The notes under the pieces: model-generated
What the model saw: only the letters and a program-made list of their open reading frames with translations
Told to the model about the DNA's origin: nothing
The model's database searches: none
Source of the DNA: Branchiostoma lanceolatum
Lineage: Eukaryota > Chordata > Leptocardii > Amphioxiformes > Branchiostomatidae
Direction: 5' to 3'
DNA length: 64,000 nucleotides
Assembly (NCBI RefSeq): GCF_035083965.1
Contig: NC_089729.1
Location: 18,835,964 to 18,899,963, forward strand
Shown here: positions 22,987 to 34,847 of the stretch, piece after piece
How the letters are laid out: every line of letters begins with the position of its first letter
How positions within the stretch are numbered: position 1 is the first letter of the stretch
Translations under genes and position numbers: made by a program

Positions 22987-23497
22987 CAACAATTATACCT
23001 TTACTTTCAAAGAAGATACTACATGTACTAATGAAAATATATATACATATTATATTCCGAACACACGGTGTTTACAATGTGGCTAATATCTGAATTCTTG
23101 TTGCCATGCTGGGAATATTGAATAAACATCAGTTTGAGCCTAAGGGCCGACTAATAACGTTTTGTTGGAAATTGTTTTATAAAAAAACGTTAACGGTGTT
23201 TTGTATTAATCAGGGGTTTTCTCAGTAGGGCATGTCCGGACATTGTTGGGGAGCTTTAATCTTGTTTTCTGATTAATTGCTGTTTCTTTGTTGTAGCCTT
23301 TTCAATTGAGCTACAATTTGGACAGTTAAGCATATTGGGCGGTCTTCGTCGACAACAAAGGACAGGCAACGTCAAATCGGCCACCGAGTACGATGTTTAA
23401 ACCTGGTTTGGCTATCGAAAATTTAAACTTGATTATATCTGTTATAAGTTAGTATTTTACAACAGGGACAATGTGAGTGTGTGCATGTTTGTGTGTG

Positions 23498-23535
<38 letters not shown>

Positions 23536-23876
23536 TGCGTGTTCTGTGTACGTGTGTACAATTCCTAATTCAAGAGTTTGGAGACGGCGTATCTCCATTA
23601 GATACTTTGTAAAGTTTGTGGAAATCACTAAGAGTTCAACGTTCACATAATCTATGCAATGTTATGTTTACTTACATATTACTTACACATGCTACAAGTA
23701 TGAAAGTTCAATCATTTCCCACACAGGAATTATGGCAGTTTTAGAACAATTATGCAAATTAGACCCTAATTGACATGTTCTATCTGGAACGAAAGAAACT
23801 ACAACAGTGGAAGAAAATGAGAAAGTGCATATCAACAATGAACTTGATGAGGTTGAATGCCATTGGTTTGAATAAT

Positions 23877-23922
23877 CTCACTCACTCACTCACTCACTCA
23901 CTCACTCACTCACTCACTCACT
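23877..23922. repeat. (CTCA)n microsatellite
   Basis: About 45 bp of uninterrupted CTCA/CACT repeat. Confidence 0.95.
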
Positions 23923-23970
23923 TCCTGCCTACTGACAGTGATTTGAAATATTATACAACGAACAAACACA

Positions 23971-23993
23971 AATAAACAAACAAACAAACAAAC
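23971..23993. repeat. (CAAA)n microsatellite
   Basis: Short run of CAAA repeats. Confidence 0.85.
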
Positions 23994-24643
23994 ACACCAA
24001 CAAAATAAAAGACTCCGTACGGGTATACGAAAATAATGACCATTCACAGACTGAGGTAGCTTAAGTTTGCTCAATGAAACACACGTATGATTTGCAAATA
24101 TTTCATTGCTTTTTTTCCCGTCTTGCTTATATGTTACCTGAATATGATATACATACAATGATTCTTGGCAATAGTATTTCTCCTTTCGTAGATCGTGTAA
24201 AAAATATCTCTAAAACATTATCGCAACGATGCAAGTAAAATTCCATACAACTTTATATAAATCACAGCATTGTGTCACACAGCAAAAAATGATATTTGAG
24301 CGAAAGCATCATCATCATGAAAATACTTTTAACAAATAGTTGTATCGAACTGTCTTAGAATTGTAAAATACCTCGCAGAAAACTTTCTGTAGCTCAGGCC
24401 TTGGTACATTTCAAATTGATGGTGCTCTCTCTATATATATATTCAACAGCAGAAGAATCACCCACACTGGCCGCAAATATCTGTTAAAGTTAAGAAGAAA
24501 AAAACTAAACCTCAAAACTTGATAGTCTGTTCATTTTTTTTACAAATATGTACAGAGTTTATAGAAATTATAAGCTGACCATAGAAAATATCACAAAATA
24601 CATGCCAATACCTGTCGAAGCCAATATGCTTTTTCAATGTTTA

Positions 24644-27600
24644 CTAGACGTATTCTACGGTGAGGGCAAGTGCCACCATGCAAGCGAACATCATCAAAGC
24701 AAGCAGACCGGGACGCGATGCACCCGAGCCATCCCCGACGACCACAGGTGCAGGAGTAGTTGTCTGTGCAGTGCCCGTCCCCGTGACAGGCACGCGGGTT
24801 GTCGCCTGTCCGTCTGGGGTCCTCCCGCTGCAGATGTCCTCTGGGGCCGTCCTGTTTCCACGCGGGAAGGGCGTGTCGGTCGCCAACGGTGCCTGTTCAC
24901 AGCGGGGGTAAACACCGTCAATCACTTATGAAATTGAAGGGATTGATTTCTTTTCACTAACTGCTCAAGTTTTCCTATTTGATCATTCTCATTTTAAATA
25001 TGGACTATTCTATCCGCATTATTATATCATGAAAGTCACTTTATCATGAATTGTTCAAGATATAAGGATTAACGCTCAAAGCTATTCATCTTTATATCCG
25101 CTTGTTCAAATGAATTCAATGCGCTCCGTTCTGTCGATAGATTCAATTACATACTAGGAGGTGATAATCCTTACTGTGTACAGATAGGTATATTCTTCAA
25201 AAAATGTTTGGACATTAGAACAAGCAATGTATAAGTATATCACATGTGATATTTCGATATGTTGCTCTATCCCATATGATTGTGTGTAATCAAACTCATT
25301 TGTATGCACTTATTCGTTTGTATGTATGCATGTAGTAGACCTTACGAAAGTCGCTGTGCTTTTGTTGTGTCAATAAAGATCTTGTATATCTTGTTGGGAC
25401 CCCCCATTCCTTTTTAAGGCAATATTTTGTGCATTCAATATAAGTGTATCACTCGAGTACGGGACCTAGAGTACTATCTACTAGTATGCTTTAAATAGAT
25501 TTTTTTTTTGAAAAAAAAAAAAAACCAACAGAAGATAAAACTAGAAAAAAAGAACATCCAGCATACGTTGAGGTCCGGTGAAACAAGTGGTGTATGATGC
25601 AATAGAGCACATTACAAATGATTCAGTAACCAGTGTGTTAACAATATCTCCGTACACTTACGGTGTTGACAGCAGACTGGTGGGTGGCCCTACAGCTGGT
25701 GTGGAAAGGGAATGGGCCCTCCAGAAGAGCTCTCGAGAAGTCTCGTGCTTTCTCGTCCGTCCACGGCACGGCTTCCATCACCTCCTCGAATGACTTGTTG
25801 ACCAGGTGCTCCGGTGCCGTGATGATAACGTCTCCGGCATTGCTGAAGTCAGCATAGAAACAACTATTCAAAGTGCTTGTGACATCAATGACACTGATCA
25901 TGAGATACATGTTCTCTTAACAGAACTCAAGCCGCTGCACCAATACAAGGTACCGTCGGGAGGCTATGCTAGTCCGGGTTGAGGTTTCCACTTTCGAAGG
26001 CGTGGCCTCCAATCAGCTGTAAGCCAATCAGAGAATTGGCTTTACCTTAGGAGAAAATATTAGGTGATTCTCTGATTGGCTGACATCTAGTTTGAGGCTA
26101 CGCCCACAAAAGTGGAAACCTCAGCCCGGTTTGTGGAGAGATAAGATGCAACAGCTCTTGATTACCTTCAACTAAAATAAGTATTGATTAATGAACATTG
26201 ACGTTTGTACAAGATATACATCCTTTAAATGTAATAGCACATCGCACTTTACAAACCACGCTTCCTGTTCTTTATTCCTGCTAGCTAGCACTGCTAGGTA
26301 ATGAAATTGATCCGTCTATGAGGTCACATGGAGCACAACAGACAGTTAGCAACCTGGCATCACGGCTGGTGAAAACGTGTTTTTTTTTTTGAGGAGCAAA
26401 CAAGAGGGACATTGTGATAACATGAAATTTAAAATAATCACGACGAGTAACAATACACTGTTTGCTAACACAGCCATCTTACTCGCAACTGGAAGGTCTC
26501 GACATGTGTGGTATGGTGGTAACAAAACTATGATGCACTGCACATGCATTGTATCACTCAAACGTTAGTATAGTTTAAAATGTTACTTTGGGGGGACGTA
26601 CAATTCGAAGTTCTCCACCCCAGCGAAGCTAGCCGTGCTGTACAGGTTTGGCAGACTGTCGCAAAAGGTCAAGTTGAACCTCGGGTAGTAAGAGAAGAAG
26701 GTCTCGCACATTTCGTCAGGTGTTCCGGGACCACCCTGTGAGACAAGGGAAGATTTCAATTCAAAATGACAAAAAGATGGTAAACTGTGTCACCAACTGT
26801 AGTAGGGGCATTGTCATCAGATAGCTTTAACCAACGCTTCCAGCTGGATATGTAAGAGTTAGGTGAGATAGGTCGTTCATTGCAATATAACAAACAACTA
26901 CCAGGCCCCGTGCCTGCGAAGCTGGTGAGTGACACAATTATACCGGATATATATGTAAATACAGAAAAGCACTTTCATGTGGTCATCATCATCATTCGTC
27001 TGGATTTATTCCGGGGAGGTACACTCAATAAAGTCATTAGCATAAAAGCATGCATGATACAGCTCATTCATTAACAATTGTGACTTTACCATGTCATCAA
27101 ATATATACATAAAAATGCTATCTCGTCTTAGAGACGCCGAAATATTCTTTTAAAAACTGATTTCGGACAAAGCCGAAAAATTATTGGTTTCTATCATTAT
27201 CTACATACAGGAAATACTTGTTGTAGCTTTGCAAACAAAATGATAGAAAACAGATAATATATAAGAGGTTTGTCGGCTATCACTCATAGCGAAGACAAAT
27301 TGAAGTCGAAAGTAAACGTCCTACTTACGTATGTTACCCTGTCCTTTTCCGCGGAACGGTAGGTGCATTCGGTAACCAGAGTATCACCCTTGAAAATTTT
27401 AAAAAGAAAATGTAAGAAATTTTGAAGACCGGCTCAAACTATATACTGTAAATGCATTTAACTTCGCGTGTTTTTTTCCTTAGCTCTAAGACGAAAATGG
27501 GGTGCTCGAGGTGGCTTTAAGTTCGCGGTGAAACGGTCGCCGCGAAAACCGCTAACATAAAACCACGGCGAACATTTTTGCATTTACAGTATTAGGTTGT

Positions 27601-30600
27601 TGCTGGATATCTATCCGTAGATGATGATTTGGGTAGTTCTCACAAGGAATCCTTCTGGGATTAAGTTTATCGTCCAATGTCTGTGTGTGTTTTGGAAATC
27701 GTTACACATCCAAAGGGGAAGTTTGACGTTGTGCCATTGGGAAGGCACTAAACAGGAAATTCCTCGTTTTCTTTTACACAACGAGTACGGTTAGGAACGT
27801 CCCTCGGGTAAATGATAGAGATCCCTTGCTTGCATGAGGAGAGCCATACCTCGAACACGTAAAAGAAGGCGACACACTTCTCGAAAAGAATAGGGGTACT
27901 TGCATGTGAGTGGATCAAATAAATCTGTCCGGATATGCAGCTTGTATTAGTACTGTTAAGTACACATCTGGTGTGTTACACCACGGGGTGGTTTTCCGGT
28001 ATGCAATACATGCAAACAACAAGAGTTTGATCTGAAGACCCAAAATCTCAATGAAATTTGTTTTTATATATATATAACAAGTGTTTTATATATGATGTGT
28101 TTTGTTTGCCCAAGCTATTTGTTGTTGCCGCTGGGTTTTTTTATCTGCCAGAGGGTATCCACATAAAGTATACAGGTTTGGTAGTGTACCCCTTTGTGGT
28201 TTGACCACCAGCTGTTGGGACCTGGGGAATTCTTGTACCAGATTTGAGACTAACAGGTGTGACAGGTGTGATCTCCCACAACATGCCTAGTATAGATTTT
28301 TCCTTATTTCTTATGCAAATTCAGTCCCGATTTGCATAATTTGCACGACATTGTGTACATCTCCGTCCAACCTACCTGCACATCAAATAACATGAAAATC
28401 TGTCGTTCCTTTCTTCAGTTATTCTCCTTAGAAGATTTTTTTACAAATACGCCATTGCAGTTCCAGTCACACATACCAGGGGGTCCAAAATTGACCTTGA
28501 CCTTTCTCCTCCCAACACCTACCCACATACCAAATGTAATTACAATCCATCTACACGTTCTTCAGTTATGCTGACTTTGAGCATCCGGTGACACAAACAT
28601 ACACATACGCAAACACATTCGCAAACAAACTCAAAACAATATCCCCATGAAAAAGTCTTTTTTCATGTTGATAAAAACAAACAGTTGTTGTAACCTACGG
28701 GATAGACGGTGACTTCCTCCTTCAGCATCCTGGTGAACTGCAGGTTGAAGTCGTAGTTGTCGTCCCGTGCGATCTCTATCTCCGTGCCGTTACGGACCAG
28801 TCTGGCGCTCATCCTCACCCCCAGCAGATGGGAGTGAAGTTCAAGGCCGATGATGTGGATGGGCTGTCCCAGCTCTTCCAGAAACTATATCATATACAGA
28901 GAAAGCGCAAGAATGCGATCAGGGATGGCAGACTTCGCCCCCTCCCCTTAGCTTTTGTCCAGTGCCAGTGGCTTTTTTTTGGGATGCTGTTTGTCCGTAG
29001 TTATTCAAATGCACTGTCGGTGACAGGAAATGAGAGGGAAGAGACAAGGCTTAGCTTGCCGGAGTGGCAGGAAGTACATTTCAGAGGTGGTAGAACTTGA
29101 CAGCCCAAATGGGTTCAATAGGAGAGGCTACTAATTTATGCGGATATATCATTTTCTGGTTCATCTTTTCTATGTCTTTGCTAATGTGTTTGAATTTCAA
29201 CATTCACCAAATATGCTAGATTTACAGCCGTTTATGGTAAAAATGTACTCACTGCGTTCAAACAGTTTGTGTTGCAGAATCCCGCCGACACGAAGCCCTC
29301 AGCGCGAGGTGGGACGACGTGGAATCTGGTCACCATCACGCCGACCTCCAAAATGCCGAGGTCGTTGTCCCTCAACTCAGGTGTGAGTGTCAGTCTCAGC
29401 CCCGAACTGTCACGGATTCCTGGAAAAGACGGGATATGAGGTGTCAGTAGGATGTGACGTCACAGTTGGCATAGGTTGGCTAGACCAGGATGAGAACAAT
29501 GAATATGCATGATTTTATACAATGTTTTCTTTTGCCATAGTTACGACACTGTAAAATAACCACGAATACAAACAACGTCTGTACGGCATACCTATATCGT
29601 AATACAGCCTGTAAGAGGGAGCGCTAAGTTCAGCCTCGTTCTGGTATATGGCCCAAAGTTGACCCCTGGACATTCAAAATGGCCGCCGTAATTGGCAAGA
29701 GATCTATTCGGCTTGAAACATCCAACATGGCGGACGATACTTGCATGCGTCATAGTCACGTGAGTGTCAGCACGACATGTGAGTAATAACTATTACGTAT
29801 ACGGGTAAGGTGATTAAGCCATTATTAGTTTCACAGTCCTATTCATGCAAATATCTGATTGTAATAAGAATCTAATCTTATTCTAGGAGAGTCGATTGGT
29901 GATAGAGTATGAAACTAGCAGGAGGAATCTTTGACAGTTTCTGACCTGATGTCAGCTGCGGGTTGTCGTAGTGCATCTCCACAAGTACGTAGCGGCTGTC
30001 GTCTTCATCTCCGATGGGCAACCCAACGTGCTCTGGATACACAAATTCCTGGAGTGACATTAAGTGTCATGGTGTAAACAATATGTATATACGTTTCTGA
30101 CGTTGTAGGATGCCCTTTTGTTTGGTTTTATAATGTGCAGTTTTTCAATGGAACTCGTTAGGTGTATATAGAGACAAATAACGAAGCCCGCATGTAAATG
30201 AACAAGATTGCGATGTTTCCAATTCTCAAGACTTAGAGGTATTGGCTTGTAGCTAGGGCCTAGGGGTTCTGACCAATGGGAGGACTTCTAGAAGCTTGAT
30301 TTAATTAGTCAGGCTATTCCGTCCCTACCTCTGCACCAATCGCCCACGCTGCCACAATGCTTCCCCCATAACAGGGATACCAGTCCTGAGGCATGTTGGG
30401 GGTGTGACACGGATGTCCCGGATGTTCCTCTGGGAGAAAGGTGACGTTTTTGCCCTTCTCACAACTGTAGACTAGCAGATGATGAACCACACCTTCGTTA
30501 CCAGGGGTAATGACGGGTTCGAACTGAAACAAAAGAAAGCGACACAATAAAGTACACTATTAGGCTCATCCCTAAGGTGTCGCCAAAATGGCGAACACTA

Positions 30601-33600
30601 TAACCAGTTAGGTTTGTTTCTGATAAAAGATCCAAATGAAAGATTTATCAAGACTCAATAGTATTCTTTCATCAGAACCAGGAATATATAGATTAAATAG
30701 AGTTCCACGACCTCCTACCTTCGCCAAACTATTCATAATTGATCTATCAATTTTCCTCTCTTTCTCAGTTACAGATGTCATATGTTTGAGAGCCCTATCA
30801 TGTAGTACACCAGCTTCATATACTTTCCACATTGATTATGCTAATTACCCCTTACATGTATGATTATTATTTAATTATGCATATCGTCACTCAATCTATC
30901 TACCTATCAACAATCATGACGTCGACCCCTTCTTGAGTTACTCTCCATCAAAGTCTGAAACAATATCGGTCTCTACGGTTCCAAAAAGCTGAAAAGAGGC
31001 CTTCAAACCTACACCACTTACATTCTGTCTCAAGAGCTATATATCACTCTAAAATCTCGAACACAGCATGTCTACCACGAACACAAGGTATCAAAACCGG
31101 AAGTTTCGCTGCAGTACCATGATAAGCGCCAAAATCTTATAATTTCGAAGCCTCATCAAGACCTTCCTGCATACCAAGTATCAAAGATAATCCATCAAGG
31201 CATTCTTGAGTTATCGTGTTAACACACCAATCGAACGCTCCCGAAAACATAACCTTCTTGGCGAAGGTAATAAACAAAAAATTAAAGATAGATACCTTTA
31301 TCATGTGGTGTTTGCTGGCCAGTTTGGGCAGCTGAAACACCTGGCACCAGTATGTGGTGTGGTAGTAGTCAGGAACGGACACCTGCATACAAACAAATCA
31401 ATGACCCAGTGAAATGAAAATGAAGGTGATATATTAACGTCAATCGTTTTGAGTACTTGTGTGGTATTCTTCTAATCTAAGGTCAGACGTCTATACTTAA
31501 TACAGCTTCACTATTCATTGCAAGCTGAAAATGAGAAGAGCTAGAGTTAAGTATTTGTACTACATATACATTTACTTCAGGTTTGCTATGTTAGTTTAGC
31601 GATTACGGGGTCTTTTTATGAATTGGTATTGAATTTTTCTTTTTATTTGAGTTGAATGCGTGATAGTTGTGTGCCGATCTGTTAAAAAAATAGAGAACGC
31701 TAGCGGCCCCTCCCCCAAATGAAATGGTATGGCTAGCCTTCGACGTTACAAATTCAAGATGGCGGCCACTACACATGCCAACGGATCCAACAGAGGTTTT
31801 ACTACGCAAGCCTGTAATGACAATTGTGTTAGTGGTTGGGTTCTGCATGTGGGAGAAATTCAGAAGGTCGCCGTACAAATCATTCTACGGTACCAGTGGC
31901 CCATCACCAAAATCACGTCGTGCACGAAAACTATCACGTCGTCTACGCAAACCATTTTGTCCTATATGATGAAATTGGTATTTGTGCTCGTCCTCTTTTG
32001 AAGGCTATTCACAGAGAAAATATTACACATAAAAAAACTAGATCTTTTCAGCTGTTCAAGTTATTTCACGTGTAGCAACTAGCCTGAGTACCAGCCTCCA
32101 TAGTGACCACTGGCTCAAAAAAAAATCGATTGCTAGCAAGCGATTTTTATTGAGCAAGCGGTCACTACGGAGGGTGGTACTCAGGCTATGTAGCACCGCG
32201 ATTGATCTGAAATTGTATTGCCACGAAGGAAGCAAACCCAAACGTGATGAAAAGGGGTCAAATACGCAATAAAATGCCTCCGCCCCTGAGGCGTCGCAAA
32301 AAAAGTAAAGAAGAAGACGAGTAAAGCCCCCCTCTCACTGGACCCGCGGCACGCTGACGGCGTCGCTGCGTCCTAAAATGGATATGTGTTACTCTTGACT
32401 TTGTAATGGGAATAGCATTCAAAACGTAAAACTATGGCCAAAAAGACATCAAAACACACAAAGCTTAAAAAAATTCATTTTTGTCGATGAAATTCGTTGA
32501 GAGTTTTGTCAATTAAATCGGCCGCAGCGACGACGCCAGCGTGTCGCGGGTCCAGCGAGAGGGGGGGGGAGGGTTAAGCCTTATACATTTTTCATCAAGA
32601 GGTCAACTGTGGTGTAGTTTGTTTCCGTGACGTTAGGCGGCGCTATGATGTTGCTGAGAAGGACCGTGCTTCTGGCCCCCCTGTTGGCCCCGTGGTAGGC
32701 CGGGCCGTTCACCCCAGACTCGTCCTCTGGTTCGTCGTCATGCCATGCCCACAACACCCGCATGGTGTCTTCGTTGATAACGCGGTCCTTGTCGTCACAC
32801 GTCATCAGCTTCCTGTTGAACCTCAGGACGGTGTGAGTCCCGTTCTCGTACCCAGACACCAGCTCCCAGTCCTGACTCTCGTCCACAGGGGGCTGTGCCT
32901 CTGCTTCTGCATACCGGTCCTGGAGAAGTGCGAGAGAAAAAAAAAGTTGAAACACAAATTTATTTGATTACCAAATTTACATAATCAATGAAAGGCCTTA
33001 AGATATGTCAGTTGTAAAGGTTAGATCAATTTGGTGAAGGTATGAGGTCGAAGATTTTGTTCTCCTAATTTTCCAAAAGTCGTAATCTAATTTTTTCCGT
33101 TTTACTAATAGAGGCTCTTTTAGCATTCGCTCGCTAGGACGTTTACCTGGCAACCCCGCCCTGCAAAACGATCTAGAGGGCGACATTTCTGGTTCATTGT
33201 GCAGCGTGTCCCCGCGGCGCAAGCACGTGAGTCCGACCCACCCCCAGTGGAAAAGAATTTCAAAGCAAAAGAACACATATAACTAAAACCGTTTGGTTGC
33301 TAGGACATAGTCTTGAGTGGCTAACATAATTTTACAGTTAATACTAGAAGAAGTAATGGAACTACCACGTGAAATTGTTAAAAGGTCATGCCATTGTTGA
33401 CAGTCATTCTACTCGGCCAGTGTACAGTCTCCACTGCGATCAAGTTACCACGTATTTAGAACAGTAAACACACCTATAGAATTCCGGTTAAAAGGTCATG
33501 ACAAGGGCGCAGTCTTTTTCAGTCACGCACATTCTTATAAGCTTAGCGAACGCAATCACTTCTTTTCCAAACCGTTGCTATGACGAGAAACTCAGCAAAG

Positions 33601-34035
33601 CATGAATTTTTCTTGTCGCAACCACTTGAAGAATCATTCCTTCATAAACTACGTCTTTACAACCTTAAGAAACCAAAGAAGAACCGTCTTCTCTTATTGC
33701 ATCAGAAGTAGTTAGAAAAACGTATCCATTCTTTTTTCACAAGATTTTTGACTTACTGTCAGGTACGCTGTCCCGTCTTTGACCCAGCCGATGGCGATGT
33801 CGGATCCCGGCATGCCTCCGTTCGGGGACAGACCCAAGCCGACCCATCCTGTCGTCTGCACCTGGGCCTCGAACTCGATCTTCTCGTCGTCAAACTTCCA
33901 GAACAGTTCGAACTTCCCCTCTTCGTCTAGAGCTTCGTGGTGAGTGAAGTGACCATCGGCACCGACAAGCCGGCAAGAAAGGGCGAACGCAGCCGCTAAA
34001 ACTAGAACAAATGTGGTACAGAAAACTGTCTCCAT
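24644..34035 (-). CDS. MOXD1/DBH-like copper type II monooxygenase, 11 exons
   Basis: Exons: 34035-33757, 32919-32587, 31382-31296, 30523-30329, 30048-29946, 29419-29253, 28884-28699, 27388-27329, 26735-26602, 25842-25662, 24892-24644. Every junction has GT/AG and the phases close to 657 residues (human MOXD1 is about 613). There is a signal peptide (1 to about 25), a DOMON domain (about 35-150), then the two copper-monooxygenase domains. Copper ligands are all present: His247-His248 (VVHH), His324 (EMHYDNP), His405 and His407 (LHSH), and Met479 (PDEMC). A Thr/Pro-rich region and a hydrophobic C-terminus (LLALMMFACMVALAL) suggest membrane or GPI attachment in the secretory pathway. The family hydroxylates small amines; MOXD1's own substrate is uncertain. 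The 3' site before exon 11 was chosen by frame and by similarity of the downstream residues. Confidence 0.93.
25974..26129. mobile_element. MITE with arms of about 40 bp in MOXD1-like intron 10
   Basis: Left arm CCGGGTTGAGGTTTCCACTT; right arm on the other strand CCGGGCTGAGGTTTCCACTT. The arms extend through GCGTGGCCTCC against GCGTAGCCTCA. Inside are facing AGCCAATCAGAGAAT and ATTCTCTGATTGGCT. It could fold almost end to end. Confidence 0.75.
27444..27592. mobile_element. MITE with TACTGTAAATGCATTTA ends in MOXD1-like intron 7
   Basis: Left end TACTGTAAATGCATTTAA; the right end reversed reads TACTGTAAATGCAAAAAT. The inside holds TTCGCGGTGAAAC and CCACGGCGAACA, themselves partly inverted. 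Part of the same family may be present at 59240-59320. Confidence 0.7.
27715..27915 (+). repeat. SINE body fragment in MOXD1-like intron 7
   Basis: GTTAGGAACGTCCCTCGGGT, AATGATAGAGATCCCTTGC and ACTTCTCGAAAAGAATAGGG match the SINE body at 10970-11110. The tRNA-like head is missing. Confidence 0.5.
28310..28640. repeat. Fragment of the ATGCAAATC-type dispersed repeat in MOXD1-like intron 7
   Basis: ATGCAAATTCAG faces GATTTGCATAATTTGCAC, followed by phrases shared with 20520-20900 and 30690-31272 (TTGACCTTGACCTTTCTCCT). It is non-coding. Confidence 0.5.
30690..31272 (-). mobile_element. Dispersed repeat, CTTCGCC/GGCGAAG family, in MOXD1-like intron 3
   Basis: Starts AGAGTTCCACGACCTCCTAC then CTTCGCC, and ends ATAACCTTCTTGGCGAAGGT. 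This is the reverse of the 34848-35956 copy with a shorter interior. It lies wholly within an intron. Confidence 0.7.
32080..32188. mobile_element. MITE with 31-bp arms and an 8-9 bp target duplication
   Basis: Left arm TAGCCTGAGTACCAGCCTCC; the right arm reversed reads TAGCCTGAGTACCACCCTCC. It is flanked by TGTAGCAAC on the left and TGTAGCACC on the right, a near-perfect 9-bp duplication of the kind hAT-type elements leave (8 bp). It lies in intron 2 of the MOXD1-like gene. Confidence 0.8.
32327..32569. mobile_element. GC-rich MITE, about 240 bp, next to MOXD1-like exon 2
   Basis: Arms of about 45 bp: CCCCCTCTCACTGGACCCGC at the left and CCCCCTCTCGCTGGACCCGC on the other strand at the right, continuing through CACGCTG. 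The right edge is 16 bp from the 5' splice site of exon 2 (donor at 32586-32585), on its intronic side. Confidence 0.82.
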
Positions 34036-34847
34036 TCTACGGATATAACGTTAGCTCTGTTTACGTCGTTCTAGAAAATACCTCGGGTCTGTGGGTGTGA
34101 CGCAGGTCTACGTGCAGGTGCGTTATACATCAGGGGACCTTCATTTGGGACGAACCACTGGTGGAGTCATGGAGGGGTGGAGAAAATGTGCGCGGACAAA
34201 ATTGTTTCGAGACAAGAGTATACTTACTTCCACAACTACCTAGGGACAATGCCAATATATTACAAAAAAAGAAATAGTTCTTCTTTCTGCTGGAAACTAA
34301 AAGAGTCACTCTATCAATGCACCCCCATGAGGGCTCCAGTTGCTTGATCGGTGGTTTTGCCCTATCGGATATCATCGTCGTCAGAATCAGGTGACTGCGT
34401 ATGCAGCCGATTTCACGTTTTGCCCTATCAATGGCCTCTCTCAGCCTACACCGAGATGTCTTCACGTAAGACAAATCGAATCTTAAAGTATGTGTTAAGG
34501 TAGTTTTCATGAAAGTAAATTTTACGTATACTTTACGAATGCTTTACATGTACTGAAACATCAGACTTTCTTTGGTACGAAATACAAATATCACGCTTCA
34601 ATTCTTTCACTTCGTGTCTTTACTTGGGCTTCATCTAAATTTGGCGAATTTGTCAGTGGTGATCAGTCGTTGTCATACTAAAGGTCACCAGATGCGTGCA
34701 ATGGTATAATGCAATTATTACAGGTGCCTGAGTTACTGTGACCTGGCTTCGTGTCTAACAAGTATTTTACGACGAGTACCTGGCAGCATATAATTAACAA
34801 TGAATGGGTGGAAACCTGTAAATTCAAAATACAGGTCACAACAGATC

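Larger units (their letters stand above)
21010..23790. repeat. Duplicated segment, copy B, split by two insertions
   Basis: Homology to copy A lies in three pieces: about 21010-21163, 21540-21615 and 23060-23790. The gaps are filled by the MITE at 21164-21539 and by the larger repeat at 21617-22986. Removing both restores the order seen at 19360-20260. Confidence 0.82.

Noticed and set aside
24548..24911. Plus-strand frames over the last MOXD1-like exon
   Set aside because: They are antisense shadows of an exon whose minus-strand reading continues the enzyme in phase.
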